A stretch of 64,000 bases of DNA from an uncultured Allobaculum sp. (GCA_910579655.1 CAJTVE010000003.1:21472-85471), one strand, 5' to 3'. Numbered from the stretch's first letter, positions 51,264-60,383 are shown. Translations and numbers: made by a program. Notes: generated by a model from the letters alone, not told the origin.

Positions 51264-52580
51264 ATGAATAACGGAATTGAAATCCGAAACGGGCAGGCTC
51301 TGATCGGCAATGTCAGCGTGAGCGAACTGGCAAGACGCTGTCATACACCGCTTTATATTTACGATCAGACTGCTCTTGAAGATCGGATGAAAGAGTTTAT
51401 CGACAACTTTCAAAGCGAGAAGTTCAACACATCGGTTCTGTATGCCAGCAAAGCTTTTTCCTGCATTGCGATGTACAAGCTTTGCGCCCACTACGGTCTT
51501 GGCCTGGATGTGGTCAGCGGCGGTGAGCTTTACACCGCCTACAAAGCCGGCTTTGATTTAAGCAAAGTCTATTTCCATGGCAATAACAAGTCTGTCTGGG
51601 AACTGGAAATGGCCCTGAAACTTGGCGTTGGAACCATTGTAGTCGATAACCTGATGGAAGCTGAACTTCTGGCTTCTTTAAAACAGAAACCAGAATACGA
51701 ACACTGGCGGATCAAAACCGTGCTGCGCATCAATCCAGGGATTGAAGCCCACACCCATAAATACATACAGACCGCCTATATCGATTCAAAATTTGGTATC
51801 TCGATTCTGAAAATGGACGAAATTGCCCAGGTTGTTTCTGTACTGCAAGCCGCGCCTGGTATTTCCTTTGATGGCTTCCATGCCCATATCGGCTCTCAGA
51901 TCTTTGAAAAAGGCGCCTTCATGGCGGAAATCACGAAAGTCTGCCAGTTTGCACGTGACTTTGAAGATGCGTTTGGACTGGTTACCCGTACGCTCGATTT
52001 TGGCGGCGGCTTTGGTGTCTGGTATACCGATGCCGATCAGCCCGTTTCCATTGCCGAAATCTGTCAGGACATCGTTCATCAGTCCGAACTGGAAAAAGAA
52101 CGCCTGAATCTTTCGTTGGAAACGATCTGCATTGAACCTGGCCGATCGATCGTGGCCGAAGCGGGGTATCAGCTGTATGAAATCGGCTTTTTAAAGGAAA
52201 CACAGAACCGCAAATACATCTTTATCGATGGCGGTATGACCGATAACATCCGCCCTGCCCTCTATCAGGCTGATTATTCTTTTGATGTTGCGACCAATAT
52301 GGACAGCGAAAAAACCGAAACCGTGACCATTGCCGGCAAGTGCTGCGAAAGCGGCGATCTGCTTGGCGAAAATATCCTGCTCCAGCCCTGCAAGAGCGGT
52401 GATCTGCTGCTGGTTCATTCCACAGGTGCCTATGGATATTCGATGGCGAGCAACTATAACAAGCTTCCTTTTGCGGGCGTGGTCTTTGTCAAAGACGGTC
52501 AGATTTTCTGGGCGATCAAACCACAGAGCTTCGATGAACTGATCGAGCGGGAAACGGTTGTTCTGGAGGAAGTGCAATGA
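51264..52580 (+). CDS. lysA: Diaminopimelate decarboxylase
   Basis: A 438-residue PLP enzyme converting meso-diaminopimelate to lysine. VLYASKAFSC carries the PLP lysine; HIGSQI and CIEPGRSIVAEAG are typical binding segments, and CCESGD near the end supplies the cross-subunit cysteine. GGAGG precedes the ATG at 51264. It heads the operon directly after the riboswitch and overlaps dapF by ATGA. Confidence 0.96.
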   Translation: MNNGIEIRNGQALIGNVSVSELARRCHTPLYIYDQTALEDRMKEFIDNFQSEKFNTSVLYASKAFSCIAMYKLCAHYGLGLDVVSGGELYTAYKAGFDLSKVYFHGNNKSVWELEMALKLGVGTIVVDNLMEAELLASLKQKPEYEHWRIKTVLRINPGIEAHTHKYIQTAYIDSKFGISILKMDEIAQVVSVLQAAPGISFDGFHAHIGSQIFEKGAFMAEITKVCQFARDFEDAFGLVTRTLDFGGGFGVWYTDADQPVSIAEICQDIVHQSELEKERLNLSLETICIEPGRSIVAEAGYQLYEIGFLKETQNRKYIFIDGGMTDNIRPALYQADYSFDVATNMDSEKTETVTIAGKCCESGDLLGENILLQPCKSGDLLLVHSTGAYGYSMASNYNKLPFAGVVFVKDGQIFWAIKPQSFDELIERETVVLEEVQ

Positions 52581-53392
52581 GAATTCCGGTCTGTAAATAC
52601 CATGGAGCCGGCAATGACTTTGTCATGCTTGACTATGAAGTCTTTGCCTCGCTCAACGATCCCATCGATTTTATCGTCAAAGTATGCGATCGGCATACCG
52701 GTATTGGCGCCGATGGCCTGATCGCCGTCAAAAAAGACCCGCTGGAAATGGTCTACTACAATCAGGATGGTTCAAGAGCGCCAATGTGCGGCAATGGGAT
52801 CCGCTGCTTTGCCCGTTATTGTTTCGATCACGGCTTTGATCTGCCCGATCCTTTCCCAGTTCAGACACTGGCTGGCGAGAAAGTGATCTCGATTCTCAAT
52901 ACCGATCCTTTCCTTGTGCGAGTCGATATGGACAAGCCCCTCTGGGATCCGGCCCTGATTGGAACCGATCAGAAAATCTGGGACTATCCGCTGGAAATCG
53001 ATGGTAAAACTTACAGGCTGTACTCCTTTTTCATGTCGACTGTCCACACGGTCATTTTCTGCGAGGACGCCCTGGGAGATATTGAAGAAACTGGCCGCAA
53101 AATCTGTCATCATCCCCTGTTCAAAGAACAGACCAATGTCAACTTTGTTACCGTTGTCGATGATACCCATTTACAGGTGCAGACCTATGAGCGGGGCTGC
53201 GGCGTCACCTTAGCGTGTGGAACTGGCGTGTGCGCGAGTGCCTATACGGCTCATGCTTTAAACAAAACCAAAGAAAAAGTGTCCGTCGAACTGAAAAAAG
53301 CCGGACTGGAAATTGAAATTAGCGCAGATGATCACGTCTTCATGACGGGTCCTGCCAAGAAAATTATTGAAGGAGAGTACGAATATGACTAA
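52577..53392 (+). CDS. dapF: Diaminopimelate epimerase
   Basis: A 271-residue cofactor-free epimerase making meso- from LL-diaminopimelate. The two catalytic cysteines are in PMCGNGIRCFARY and LACGTGVCASAY. FHGAGNDF-type text (YHGAGNDFVML) marks the N-terminus. It is translationally coupled to lysA (ATGA) and overlaps dapA by 8 bases. Confidence 0.96.
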   Translation: MRIPVCKYHGAGNDFVMLDYEVFASLNDPIDFIVKVCDRHTGIGADGLIAVKKDPLEMVYYNQDGSRAPMCGNGIRCFARYCFDHGFDLPDPFPVQTLAGEKVISILNTDPFLVRVDMDKPLWDPALIGTDQKIWDYPLEIDGKTYRLYSFFMSTVHTVIFCEDALGDIEETGRKICHHPLFKEQTNVNFVTVVDDTHLQVQTYERGCGVTLACGTGVCASAYTAHALNKTKEKVSVELKKAGLEIEISADDHVFMTGPAKKIIEGEYEYD

Positions 53393-54275
53393 TCTGCCAA
53401 AAGGATCAATCGTTGCTTTAATTACCCCATTCCATCCCGATGGAACGGTGAACTTCAAAAAACTGCGTGAGCTGATCAACTGGCACATCGAAAACGGAAC
53501 CGATGGCCTGCTGGTTTTAGGAACTACAGGTGAATCGTCCACGATGTCCCATGAAGAAGATGACGCTGTGGTTGCCTGCGCTCTGGCCACTGCTGATCAT
53601 CGCATTCCGATTATCGTTGGCGCTGGTTCCAACTGCACCCAGACACAGCTGGAAAAAGCCCTGAAATATCAGAACATGGGAGCGGATGGTCTGCTTCTGA
53701 TTTCCCCTTATTATAACAAAGCAAACAATGAAGGCATGATCCGCCACTTCACCACGGTTGCGGATGCCGTCAACATTCCAATCATTCTCTATAACATTCC
53801 AGGACGCACCGGATGCTCTATTTCCATCAACGCAATCGAACGTCTCAGCCAGCATCCAATGATTCAGGGCATCAAAGAAGCCAGCGGCAATCTGTCCTAT
53901 GCAACGGATGTCGCCCGCTTTTTAAACGATGACTTCGTGATGTATTCCGGAAATGATGACATCATCGTACCCATGATGTCTCTTGGCTCTTCAGGCGTTA
54001 TTTCCGTTCTGGCCAACATTCTCCCTCAGGAAACCCACCAGATTGCCAAATCCTGCCTGGATGGCGACTATCCAACGGCCAGAGCAACTCAGTTAGACTT
54101 GCTGGATATCATTCATAACCTGTTCATTGAGGTGAATCCCATTCCAGTTAAGGAAGCTATGAATATGATGGGTATGGAAGTTGGAAAATACCGGCTGCCG
54201 CTGTACGAAATGGCTTCGGAAAATCGCCGCAAACTGTTCGCTTCTCTCCAGGAAAAGGGGCTCGTTGAGGCATGA
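53385..54275 (+). CDS. dapA: 4-hydroxy-tetrahydrodipicolinate synthase
   Basis: A 296-residue class I aldolase condensing pyruvate and aspartate semialdehyde. GTTGESSTMSHEE, LISPYYNKANNEG, YNIPGRTGC and the Schiff-base lysine in IQGIKEASGN are all present. The ATG at 53385 follows GAAGGAG within dapF. It overlaps dapB by ATGA. Confidence 0.96.
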   Translation: MTNLPKGSIVALITPFHPDGTVNFKKLRELINWHIENGTDGLLVLGTTGESSTMSHEEDDAVVACALATADHRIPIIVGAGSNCTQTQLEKALKYQNMGADGLLLISPYYNKANNEGMIRHFTTVADAVNIPIILYNIPGRTGCSISINAIERLSQHPMIQGIKEASGNLSYATDVARFLNDDFVMYSGNDDIIVPMMSLGSSGVISVLANILPQETHQIAKSCLDGDYPTARATQLDLLDIIHNLFIEVNPIPVKEAMNMMGMEVGKYRLPLYEMASENRRKLFASLQEKGLVEA

Positions 54276-54982
54276 ATATCGTAATTGTCGGCAAAGGCCG
54301 CATGGGCCAGCTGTTAAAGACCACTGCCATTGAACACGGCCATACCGTTCTGGCTAACGTCGATGCCTTTGATCCAGCCGGGCTGCTCGATCAGATCGAC
54401 CAGGTGGATCTGGTTTTAGACTTCTCTCACCCGGACAATCTGGACTGGGTATCCAAAGCCATTGCAGGTAAAGAAATTGTGCTGGTCGAAGGAACCACTG
54501 GTTTTGGCGATGAGCAAAAAGCCCTGCTTAACGACCTGGCCAAAACCAACCCTGTTTTCTTTGCGGCCAACTATTCACTGGGCATCGCCCTGCTGACCAG
54601 TCTTGCTGCCAAAGCCAGTCAGCTTTTGAAAGACAAATGGGACATCGAAATTGTCGAAACCCATCATAATCAGAAAATCGATGCGCCAAGCGGCACGGCG
54701 CTTGCGCTTGTAGAAGCTATCGACCCAGACAACGAATTCAAGAAAGTCTATGGCCGAAGCGGCCGGACCGGTGTACGCGAAAAAGAAATCGGTATTCATG
54801 CCGTTCGCGGCGGCAATATTGCCGGCCGTCATGAAGTCAGCTTCTTTGGGCCGGATGAAGAACTTGTCTTGAGCCACAATGCCAACTCCCGCCAGATCTT
54901 TGTCAACGGAGCCATTGCGGCAGCCGAATTTATGGAAGGAAAACCCAACGGTCTGTACGACATGACCGATCTGGTCGGCTAG
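54272..54982 (+). CDS. dapB: 4-hydroxy-tetrahydrodipicolinate reductase
   Basis: A 236-residue NAD(P)H-dependent reductase. The Rossmann start IVIVGKGRMGQ and the signature ETHHNQKIDAPSGTALAL are diagnostic. It is slightly shorter than the usual 250-270 residues, which is common in Bacillota. It is coupled to dapA, and an 18-bp hairpin separates it from dapH. Confidence 0.96.
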   Translation: MNIVIVGKGRMGQLLKTTAIEHGHTVLANVDAFDPAGLLDQIDQVDLVLDFSHPDNLDWVSKAIAGKEIVLVEGTTGFGDEQKALLNDLAKTNPVFFAANYSLGIALLTSLAAKASQLLKDKWDIEIVETHHNQKIDAPSGTALALVEAIDPDNEFKKVYGRSGRTGVREKEIGIHAVRGGNIAGRHEVSFFGPDEELVLSHNANSRQIFVNGAIAAAEFMEGKPNGLYDMTDLVG

Positions 54983-54992
54983 ACCATTCAAA

Positions 54993-55035
54993 AAATGGAT
55001 CTGATTTTTCTGATCTGGAAAAGTCAGATCCATTT
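54993..55035 (+). promoter_or_regulatory. 18-bp hairpin between dapB and dapH
   Basis: AAATGGATCTGA pairs perfectly with TCAGATCCATTT and TTTTTC with GAAAAG (one G-U) around a 7-base loop. There is no good T-tail, so it is more likely an RNA processing or stability element than a full terminator. Confidence 0.5.
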
Positions 55036-55137
55036 CATTCGACTTTGAAAGATTCGATACTGATTGCTGAATACCAAAACATTTATACAAAGAACCTGTA
55101 AAAACATCTATAAAGCCACTATAAGGGAGGAATGCTC

Positions 55138-55821
55138 ATGGAAGCACAGGAAATCATTCAGTTTATTGCCGACGCAAAAAAGAAAACACCCGTTAAAGTC
55201 TATATCAATTGTGATCAGGACATCGACTTTCCGGGCTGTCAGAAATTTGGCTCCGTCGTGTTTGGCGACTGGAGCGTCATTGAACCCATTCTCAAAGAAA
55301 ACGAATCCATCATTAAAGACTATGTCGTTGAAAACCAGATGCGCAACTCGGCTGTGCCTTTACTGGATTTAAAAGGCATCAACGCCCGCATTGAACCCGG
55401 AGCCATTATTCGCGATCATGTCACCATTGGCAATAACGCCGTCATCATGATGGGAGCGATCATTAATATTGGTGCTGAAATTGGTGAGGGCACCATGATC
55501 GACATGGGGGCTGTTCTTGGCGGCCGGGCGATCGTCAAAAAGCATTGCCATATTGGTGCTGGAACCGTTCTGGCCGGCGTGATTGAACCTGCCAGCGCCA
55601 CCCCGGTGATTGTTGAAGACAATGTCATGATCGGCGCCAATGCGGTCGTCATTGAAGGCTGCCACATTGGTGAAAACGCAGTCGTTGCTGCCGGAGCCGT
55701 TGTCATTGACGATGTACCGGCCAATGCGGTCGTTGCCGGCTGCCCAGCTAAAGTCATCAAGATGAAAGATGCCAAAGCCAGCGCCAAAACCGAACTGGTG
55801 GATGCCCTGCGCACGATTTAG
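55138..55821 (+). CDS. dapH: Tetrahydrodipicolinate N-acetyltransferase
   Basis: A 227-residue left-handed beta-helix acetyltransferase. Hexapeptide repeats run from about residue 80 (IEPGAIIRDHVTIGNNAVIMMGA), and the N-terminal DapH domain (EIIQFIADAKKKTPVKVYI) distinguishes it from the succinyl-type DapD. The ATG at 55138 is chosen because AGGGAGG is 7 bases away; an ATG two codons earlier is too close to it. Later acetyl-route genes (patA, dapL) are not in the window. Confidence 0.94.
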   Translation: MEAQEIIQFIADAKKKTPVKVYINCDQDIDFPGCQKFGSVVFGDWSVIEPILKENESIIKDYVVENQMRNSAVPLLDLKGINARIEPGAIIRDHVTIGNNAVIMMGAIINIGAEIGEGTMIDMGAVLGGRAIVKKHCHIGAGTVLAGVIEPASATPVIVEDNVMIGANAVVIEGCHIGENAVVAAGAVVIDDVPANAVVAGCPAKVIKMKDAKASAKTELVDALRTI

Positions 55822-55872
55822 TCCAGCTCAGTCCCTATTTTTCGCTTACGATCCATCTTAAACCACAAACAA

Positions 55873-55924
55873 AACGCGTCTGATCGAACGGTTTTTCAAG
55901 CCATCGATCAGACGCGTTCTTTTC
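55873..55924 (+). terminator. Terminator of the lysine operon
   Basis: AACGCGTCTGATCGA pairs perfectly with TCGATCAGACGCGTT (15 bp), followed by CTTTTC. Confidence 0.8.
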
Positions 55925-56016
55925 GATTTGTTATGATGGTTCTTCAAAACCGGTCCTTCTGTTCAGAGCTAGCTGGCTGTACGACTTATATGTTTACGCA
56001 ACTCCTTATTGCTCAT

Positions 56017-56727
56017 TTAGTCTTCGACAATCATAAAACGCTCTGAGAAATATGGAGTATCCATGACTCTGAGCATCTGCCACATCCCTAGACTTAGATC
56101 CTTCTGTTCGAGTTCCTGCCGGCTGATCCAATAGGCGCTCGTATTTTTCAGACTTCCTGAAAAATGATCTGCCCGATACAGCAGATAAACATGATGAACT
56201 CCTTCTTGCTGCCAGTGAAAGATCCCCTGCATAGCCGGATTTTTGATGAGAATTCCAGTCTGCTCAAAAACATTTCGAACCACTGCATCAAAAAAGGATT
56301 CGTGCGGTTCAACATCTCCACCAGGAAAGGTGATCACCGGACGTTTTCTTCTTATCTTCTCTACCACCAGAACTTTATCATTATGGCAGACCAGACACAT
56401 CGTAACCATTGCGGTCTGCTGGTGAAGATGGGCATTGAAAATTTCCGATTTGCGAACAGAACGGCAGATGGATTCACGTTTTTTGCTGTAGCGTATGGCA
56501 ATTTCATCATAGGGAATCCAGATCTCTGCGGCTTCAATCCGGGCATATACGTTGTCTACAATCGTAAATTCATCCGAGTCTGTGGGAAACGCACCGGTCT
56601 TTTCATAAAACATTTCTGTCTCTTCAACCATCCAATGCGCAATCTTCTCTTTCTGCTTATTTTTAAGGTTGTTATAGGTTTTGTTCAGCTGAAGAAGCTT
56701 TCCATTCACCCGGGCATGTTTACTCAT
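56017..56727 (-). CDS. Nudix-fold protein with a degenerate catalytic box and an N-terminal extension
   Basis: A 236-residue protein. Residues 1 to about 100 are a helical domain I do not recognise (LLQLNKTYNNLKNKQKEKIA). Residues about 105-230 are a Nudix fold with FPGGDVEPHESFFDAVVRN and VFEQTG. In this box the two metal-ligand glutamates of the usual REUxEExG are Asn152 and Gln156; only Glu155 remains. It may be a non-catalytic binder, perhaps a regulator, or an unusual hydrolase. The ATG at 56727 is suggested by GGAGA about 12 bases upstream; an ATG 7 codons earlier is possible. Confidence 0.75.
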   Translation of the reverse strand: MSKHARVNGKLLQLNKTYNNLKNKQKEKIAHWMVEETEMFYEKTGAFPTDSDEFTIVDNVYARIEAAEIWIPYDEIAIRYSKKRESICRSVRKSEIFNAHLHQQTAMVTMCLVCHNDKVLVVEKIRRKRPVITFPGGDVEPHESFFDAVVRNVFEQTGILIKNPAMQGIFHWQQEGVHHVYLLYRADHFSGSLKNTSAYWISRQELEQKDLSLGMWQMLRVMDTPYFSERFMIVED

Positions 56728-56984
56728 CTCTTTTTCATCTCCATTCATTGCATTGGTCTTTGAAAGCTGCTTTACTCATTTCCAGCTCAGGATGTGTATC
56801 GGTGCAAGGCCGTTTTCCGATCATAAAATAAACCTTATAGAGTTTATATCTTATATCTTTTATATGAGGAAATTCTTTCACTATTTTACCCGTCGTTTTG
56901 CATTCTGGTCACTATTGCTGTCTATCGGCTACAAAGTGAATATCTGGAGATGAAATCAGGCAGTCCGCTCTTTTTTTCAAAGAA

Positions 56985-57031
56985 TAAAAAAGCAGAAGAA
57001 TCCGAAACTTCAACAACCAGATTCTTCTGCT
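56985..57031 (-). terminator. Terminator of the lipoprotein gene at 57155
   Basis: On the minus strand AGCAGAAGAATC pairs with GATTCTTCTGCT and T-rich sequence follows. The stretch 56749-56984 upstream of the Nudix-like gene holds only AT-rich DNA with ATATC/ATAAG repeats. Confidence 0.88.
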
Positions 57032-57154
57032 GAGATTGAAATCAATTGAAAACACAGACAGGTTATTGAGCAAGGCAGTCCTTCACCTGAGCAAGAATGG
57101 TCCAAAGGCAGATTCTCCTGGCTTCTTGTAGCTTCTTCTGGCTTCTCAGACTTT

Positions 57155-57748
57155 TCAGTCTGCATTTTCAGTCTTAAAGCCAAGGCTCTTCATGGCATCC
57201 AGAACGGATGGTTCAGCTCCTTCCAGGATATCCTGCAGAATATAGACGTCCATAGATTCTTTATCTACACCAATCAGTGCATAAACATTGTTGACATCAT
57301 TGATCAGAACAGTCAGATCGGTGGTATCGGTGCTATAGGCATTGACCAGCTGATAAGAATCGTTTTCCAGTTCACTGATGGCCTGGGCATAGGATTTCTG
57401 TGCATCTTCAGCTGTTTCCAATTTTTCTGCCCGGACATCAAAGGTACCTTCGTCCCCTTGCGCAACCAGTGTCATGGCAGCGTCTTTATAATTTTCGTCT
57501 TTGAGAACAAAATTCTGGTCCTGTAATGCAGTCTTGATCGGTTCAAAATTAAACAGTGGAACAACTTGATCTTCAGTGGTATCCGTTTCGGTTCCTTTTA
57601 CTGTCGATTCATCGCTTTCAGAAACAACAGACACCGCAGCAGAAGAATCATTTCCGGCAGAGTTTGCAGAAGAATCAGAGCTTGAAGAGCATCCTGCAGC
57701 TGCTAAAGCAAAACTGAGCAGGATAGCAGATAAGAATGTTTTTTTCAT
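57155..57748 (-). CDS. Secreted lipoprotein, unknown function
   Basis: A 197-residue lipoprotein: MKKTFLSAILLSFALAAAGC is a signal peptide with lipobox AAAGC, followed by a Ser/Asn/Asp-rich linker to about residue 60, then a compact alpha/beta domain (FNFEPIKTALQDQNFVLKDENYKDAAMTLVAQ) with no family I recognise. GGGGAGG precedes the ATG. It is monocistronic. The short lipoprotein at 411 shares only the lipobox style. Confidence 0.75.
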   Translation of the reverse strand: MKKTFLSAILLSFALAAAGCSSSSDSSANSAGNDSSAAVSVVSESDESTVKGTETDTTEDQVVPLFNFEPIKTALQDQNFVLKDENYKDAAMTLVAQGDEGTFDVRAEKLETAEDAQKSYAQAISELENDSYQLVNAYSTDTTDLTVLINDVNNVYALIGVDKESMDVYILQDILEGAEPSVLDAMKSLGFKTENAD

Positions 57749-58072
57749 AAGAACCTCCCCTATGGTCTGACCTTATTTAAAGCCAGAAAACAAATTCGTC
57801 AGTCCCATCTGCCCGGAATCTTCCTCATCCTTTCCCGGTTGATCCTTTCCTGGGTGGATCTATAAGGATCAATACGGATGATTTCTTTGATTTGCAAAAC
57901 AGCCAGAGTCCTGTTTTTAGTCGACTCGTTTCCAGTCTGATCCCTTTTGCAGACCAGCCAATCTATTCTTACAGAAGCCTGGCCTCGCCCATGCCAACCA
58001 GGCGTTTTCACACATTTTTCCAATCCCTGCTGATTTTTTCACTTTCTTGATAGCCTGTGATGGTTTTTATTC

Positions 58073-58100
58073 TTTGTTTCTTTTTGTTTCCGACTACAAT
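58073..58100 (+). promoter_or_regulatory. Candidate pfkA promoter
   Basis: TTTGTT (58073-58078) and TACAAT (58095-58100) at 16 bases, about 30 bases before the start codon. The preceding 57749-58072 holds nothing else recognised. Confidence 0.4.
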
Positions 58101-58131
58101 AGAAACAAGTAAGAATAAGGAGGAACGATTC

Positions 58132-59214
58132 ATGTTACGAATCGGAATGTTGACCAGCGGCGGTGACTGCCAGGCTTTAAATGCGACAATGCGTGCAATC
58201 TATCTGTCCGCAATGAACAACGCCAAAGAACCAACCGAATTTTACGGCTTTCAGGATGGCTATAAAGGACTGATGTATTCCCGCTACACCATGCTCCATC
58301 GCAGTGACTTTGAAGATATTCTCACCCGCGGCGGAACGATTCTGGGAACCAGCCGTGTGCCATTTAAAGAAATCGATAAACCAGATCAGTATGGCAATAA
58401 CAAAGTCGAACTGATGAAGAAGACTTACCATGAACTTGGTCTGGACTGCTTATTTGTTTTAGGGGGCAACGGCTCCATTAAAACCGCAAACCGTCTGAGT
58501 CAGGAAGGCCTGAATGTCATTTCCATGCCAAAAACAATCGATAATGACCTCTGGGGCACTGATATGACTTTCGGATTCCAGTCCGCTGTTGATATTGCCA
58601 CCCGTGCAATTGATGAAATTCATACTACTGCATCCAGCCATGGTCGTGTTTTCATTGTTGAAATCATGGGCCACAAAACGGGCTGGCTGCCATTAAATGC
58701 CGGTATTGCCGGCGGTGCAGATATTATTCTGCTGCCAGAAATCCCCTACAAGCTCGAATCCATTATTAAAACCGTTCAGCGCAAAAAGACCAACAACCGC
58801 GGCAGCTTCATGATCCTTGCTGTTGCCGAAGGGGCAATCTCACAAGAAGACAAAAAACTCTCCAAGAAGGAATATCAGAAGAAACTGCAAAACTACATCT
58901 ACCCTTCTGTTTCCTATAAACTGGCCGCTGAAATCGAAGAAGCAACTGGTAAAGAAGTGCGCGTAACCATTCCTGGCCACACCCAGCGTGGTGGGATGCC
59001 AGACGCGTATGACCGTGTTTTCGCTTCCCGCCTGGGTGCGGAAGGCGGTCGGATGGCCTGTGAGGGTGAATATGGATTCATGGTCGCCTACAAAAACCGT
59101 GAAATCGTCAAAGTGCCATTATCTGAAGCAGCCGGCAAACTGAAACTCGTCGATCCTAATTCAAACATCGTCAAAGAAGCCCGCATGCTTGGCATCAGCT
59201 TTGGTGATGAATAA
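58132..59214 (+). CDS. pfkA: 6-phosphofructokinase, group III type
   Basis: A 360-residue phosphofructokinase for the committed step of glycolysis. It keeps MLTSGGDCQALNA, GGNGS (111-115), PKTIDND (133-139), EIMGHKTGWLPL and IPGHTQRGG. Gly at the second position of GGNGS argues for ATP rather than pyrophosphate as donor, while Lys before TIDND is shared with PPi-type enzymes; this mixed pattern marks the group III branch. The ATG at 58132 follows AAGGAGG; the longer frame upstream covers the promoter. Confidence 0.9.
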   Translation: MLRIGMLTSGGDCQALNATMRAIYLSAMNNAKEPTEFYGFQDGYKGLMYSRYTMLHRSDFEDILTRGGTILGTSRVPFKEIDKPDQYGNNKVELMKKTYHELGLDCLFVLGGNGSIKTANRLSQEGLNVISMPKTIDNDLWGTDMTFGFQSAVDIATRAIDEIHTTASSHGRVFIVEIMGHKTGWLPLNAGIAGGADIILLPEIPYKLESIIKTVQRKKTNNRGSFMILAVAEGAISQEDKKLSKKEYQKKLQNYIYPSVSYKLAAEIEEATGKEVRVTIPGHTQRGGMPDAYDRVFASRLGAEGGRMACEGEYGFMVAYKNREIVKVPLSEAAGKLKLVDPNSNIVKEARMLGISFGDE

Positions 59215-59339
59215 TCATTGATCCCCATAAGTGAATTGATTAAACTGAATTCCATCCTCTCTCGTTCTCTATCCAATTGAGCGGGCTTGGCGGGCTGATT
59301 TCCGTTTTGATCAGGTACACTAAATAAAGAGGTATTGAT

Positions 59340-59684
59340 ATGAGCAAATTTTCCTATCTTGAAAATGAAATCAAAAACATGAATTACGATGCCAGAAATG
59401 AACTGCTTTCCCGCCTGCTGGCTGCTGAAAGCAGTCGCCTGGCTGATAAGAAGGTCCCATTCAACTACGATCATCGCGAAGTTGTTCGTGAAGAACGTGA
59501 AGAAGGTGCGGTTAGTGCCATTGCCTGCGCTGCTTTAGCAGCTGGAACAATCGGCCTGATCATTCTTTTGATCCGCAAGATCCAGAAAGAAGCTGATAAA
59601 GCTGCTGCTAAAGAAAAAGCCAGACTGGAAGAAGAGCGTAAGGCAATGATCCAGAAACTATCCCGGATCAAAGGCAGAGCTTAA
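59340..59684 (+). CDS. Small membrane-anchored protein, unknown
   Basis: A 114-residue protein with a soluble, charged N-terminal half, one membrane helix (IACAALAAGTIGLIILLI at about residues 60-77) and a Lys/Glu/Ala-rich, probably helical C-terminus ending in a basic patch. AGAGGT precedes the ATG at 59340. It lies 125 bases after pfkA, with no terminator seen between, so it may be read from the pfkA transcript. No family recognised. Confidence 0.6.
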   Translation: MSKFSYLENEIKNMNYDARNELLSRLLAAESSRLADKKVPFNYDHREVVREEREEGAVSAIACAALAAGTIGLIILLIRKIQKEADKAAAKEKARLEEERKAMIQKLSRIKGRA

Positions 59685-59710
59685 TTCCCATTTTCAATCG
59701 TGATATTCAG

Positions 59711-59750
59711 AAAAAGCGCAGATCCTGAAATCCTGGATCTGCGCTTTTTT
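59711..59750 (+). terminator. Bidirectional terminator between convergent genes
   Basis: AGCGCAGATCC pairs with GGATCTGCGCT, with A-run before and T-run after; it serves the small membrane protein gene on the plus strand and folA on the minus strand. Confidence 0.92.
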
Positions 59751-59801
59751 ACACAAAAAGGATGAGAAGATAGAAGATGAGAAAGTCAGCCAGACTCAGT
59801 C

Positions 59802-60323
59802 TTATTCATTTTCAGCCTGGTTCCCGACTTGGCCATCAGGTTTTCGGCGATAGCGAATATGGCGATAGATATAGCCGTTTTCTTCAACCGTATCCAAAAG
59901 GGTCTGATCGTATTGGCTGGCATCAAATGTTGGAAACCAGGTATCAGCGTCAAAATCTGAGTCAATTTCAGTCAGAATCAATTCATCGGCATACGGTAAA
60001 AACTGTCGGTAGATGCTTCCCCCGCCAATGACATAGATGGTCTGATCACTGTCTTTCCAGGCCTGCAAGAAAGAGTCCAAATTCGGATAAGTCTGCACAT
60101 GCTCCATGGCAGGAAGTTTGGAAGAAGTAATGACCAGATGCTCCCGGCCTGGTAAAAGTCCTGGCAGGCTTTCAAAGGTCTTGCGGCCCATGACCATGGG
60201 ATGATGGGCAGTTGTCTGTCTGAAAAACTTCAGATCACTGGAAAGTGATCTTTTCCACGGCATATCGCCATTGAATCCCAGCTGATTATGAGCCCCGATG
60301 GCGGCAATCATGACAAGTTTCAT
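59802..60323 (-). CDS. folA: Dihydrofolate reductase
   Basis: A 173-residue NADPH-dependent enzyme reducing dihydrofolate. IAAIGAHNQLGFNGDMPW, the active-site acid in SSDLKFF, VMGRKTFESLPGLLPGR and VIGGGSIYRQFLP are typical. GAAAGGAG lies upstream. It follows thyA after a 102-base spacer with a perfect hairpin, the usual partner since ThyA makes dihydrofolate. Confidence 0.96.
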   Translation of the reverse strand: MKLVMIAAIGAHNQLGFNGDMPWKRSLSSDLKFFRQTTAHHPMVMGRKTFESLPGLLPGREHLVITSSKLPAMEHVQTYPNLDSFLQAWKDSDQTIYVIGGGSIYRQFLPYADELILTEIDSDFDADTWFPTFDASQYDQTLLDTVEENGYIYRHIRYRRKPDGQVGNQAENE

Positions 60324-60349
60324 AATAACTAATAACTCCTTTCATACAA

Positions 60350-60383
60350 ATCAGGCAGGCTGAATCCATACAGCCTGCCTGAT
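60350..60383 (-). promoter_or_regulatory. 13-bp hairpin between thyA and folA
   Basis: ATCAGGCAGGCTG and CAGCCTGCCTGAT are perfect inverted repeats with an 8-base loop, 10 bases ahead of the folA SD. The following T-run is too short for a strong terminator. Confidence 0.55.

Noticed and set aside
56864..56953. 29-codon hydrophobic plus-strand frame
   Set aside because: The peptide looks plausible but there is no SD, only AT-rich DNA.
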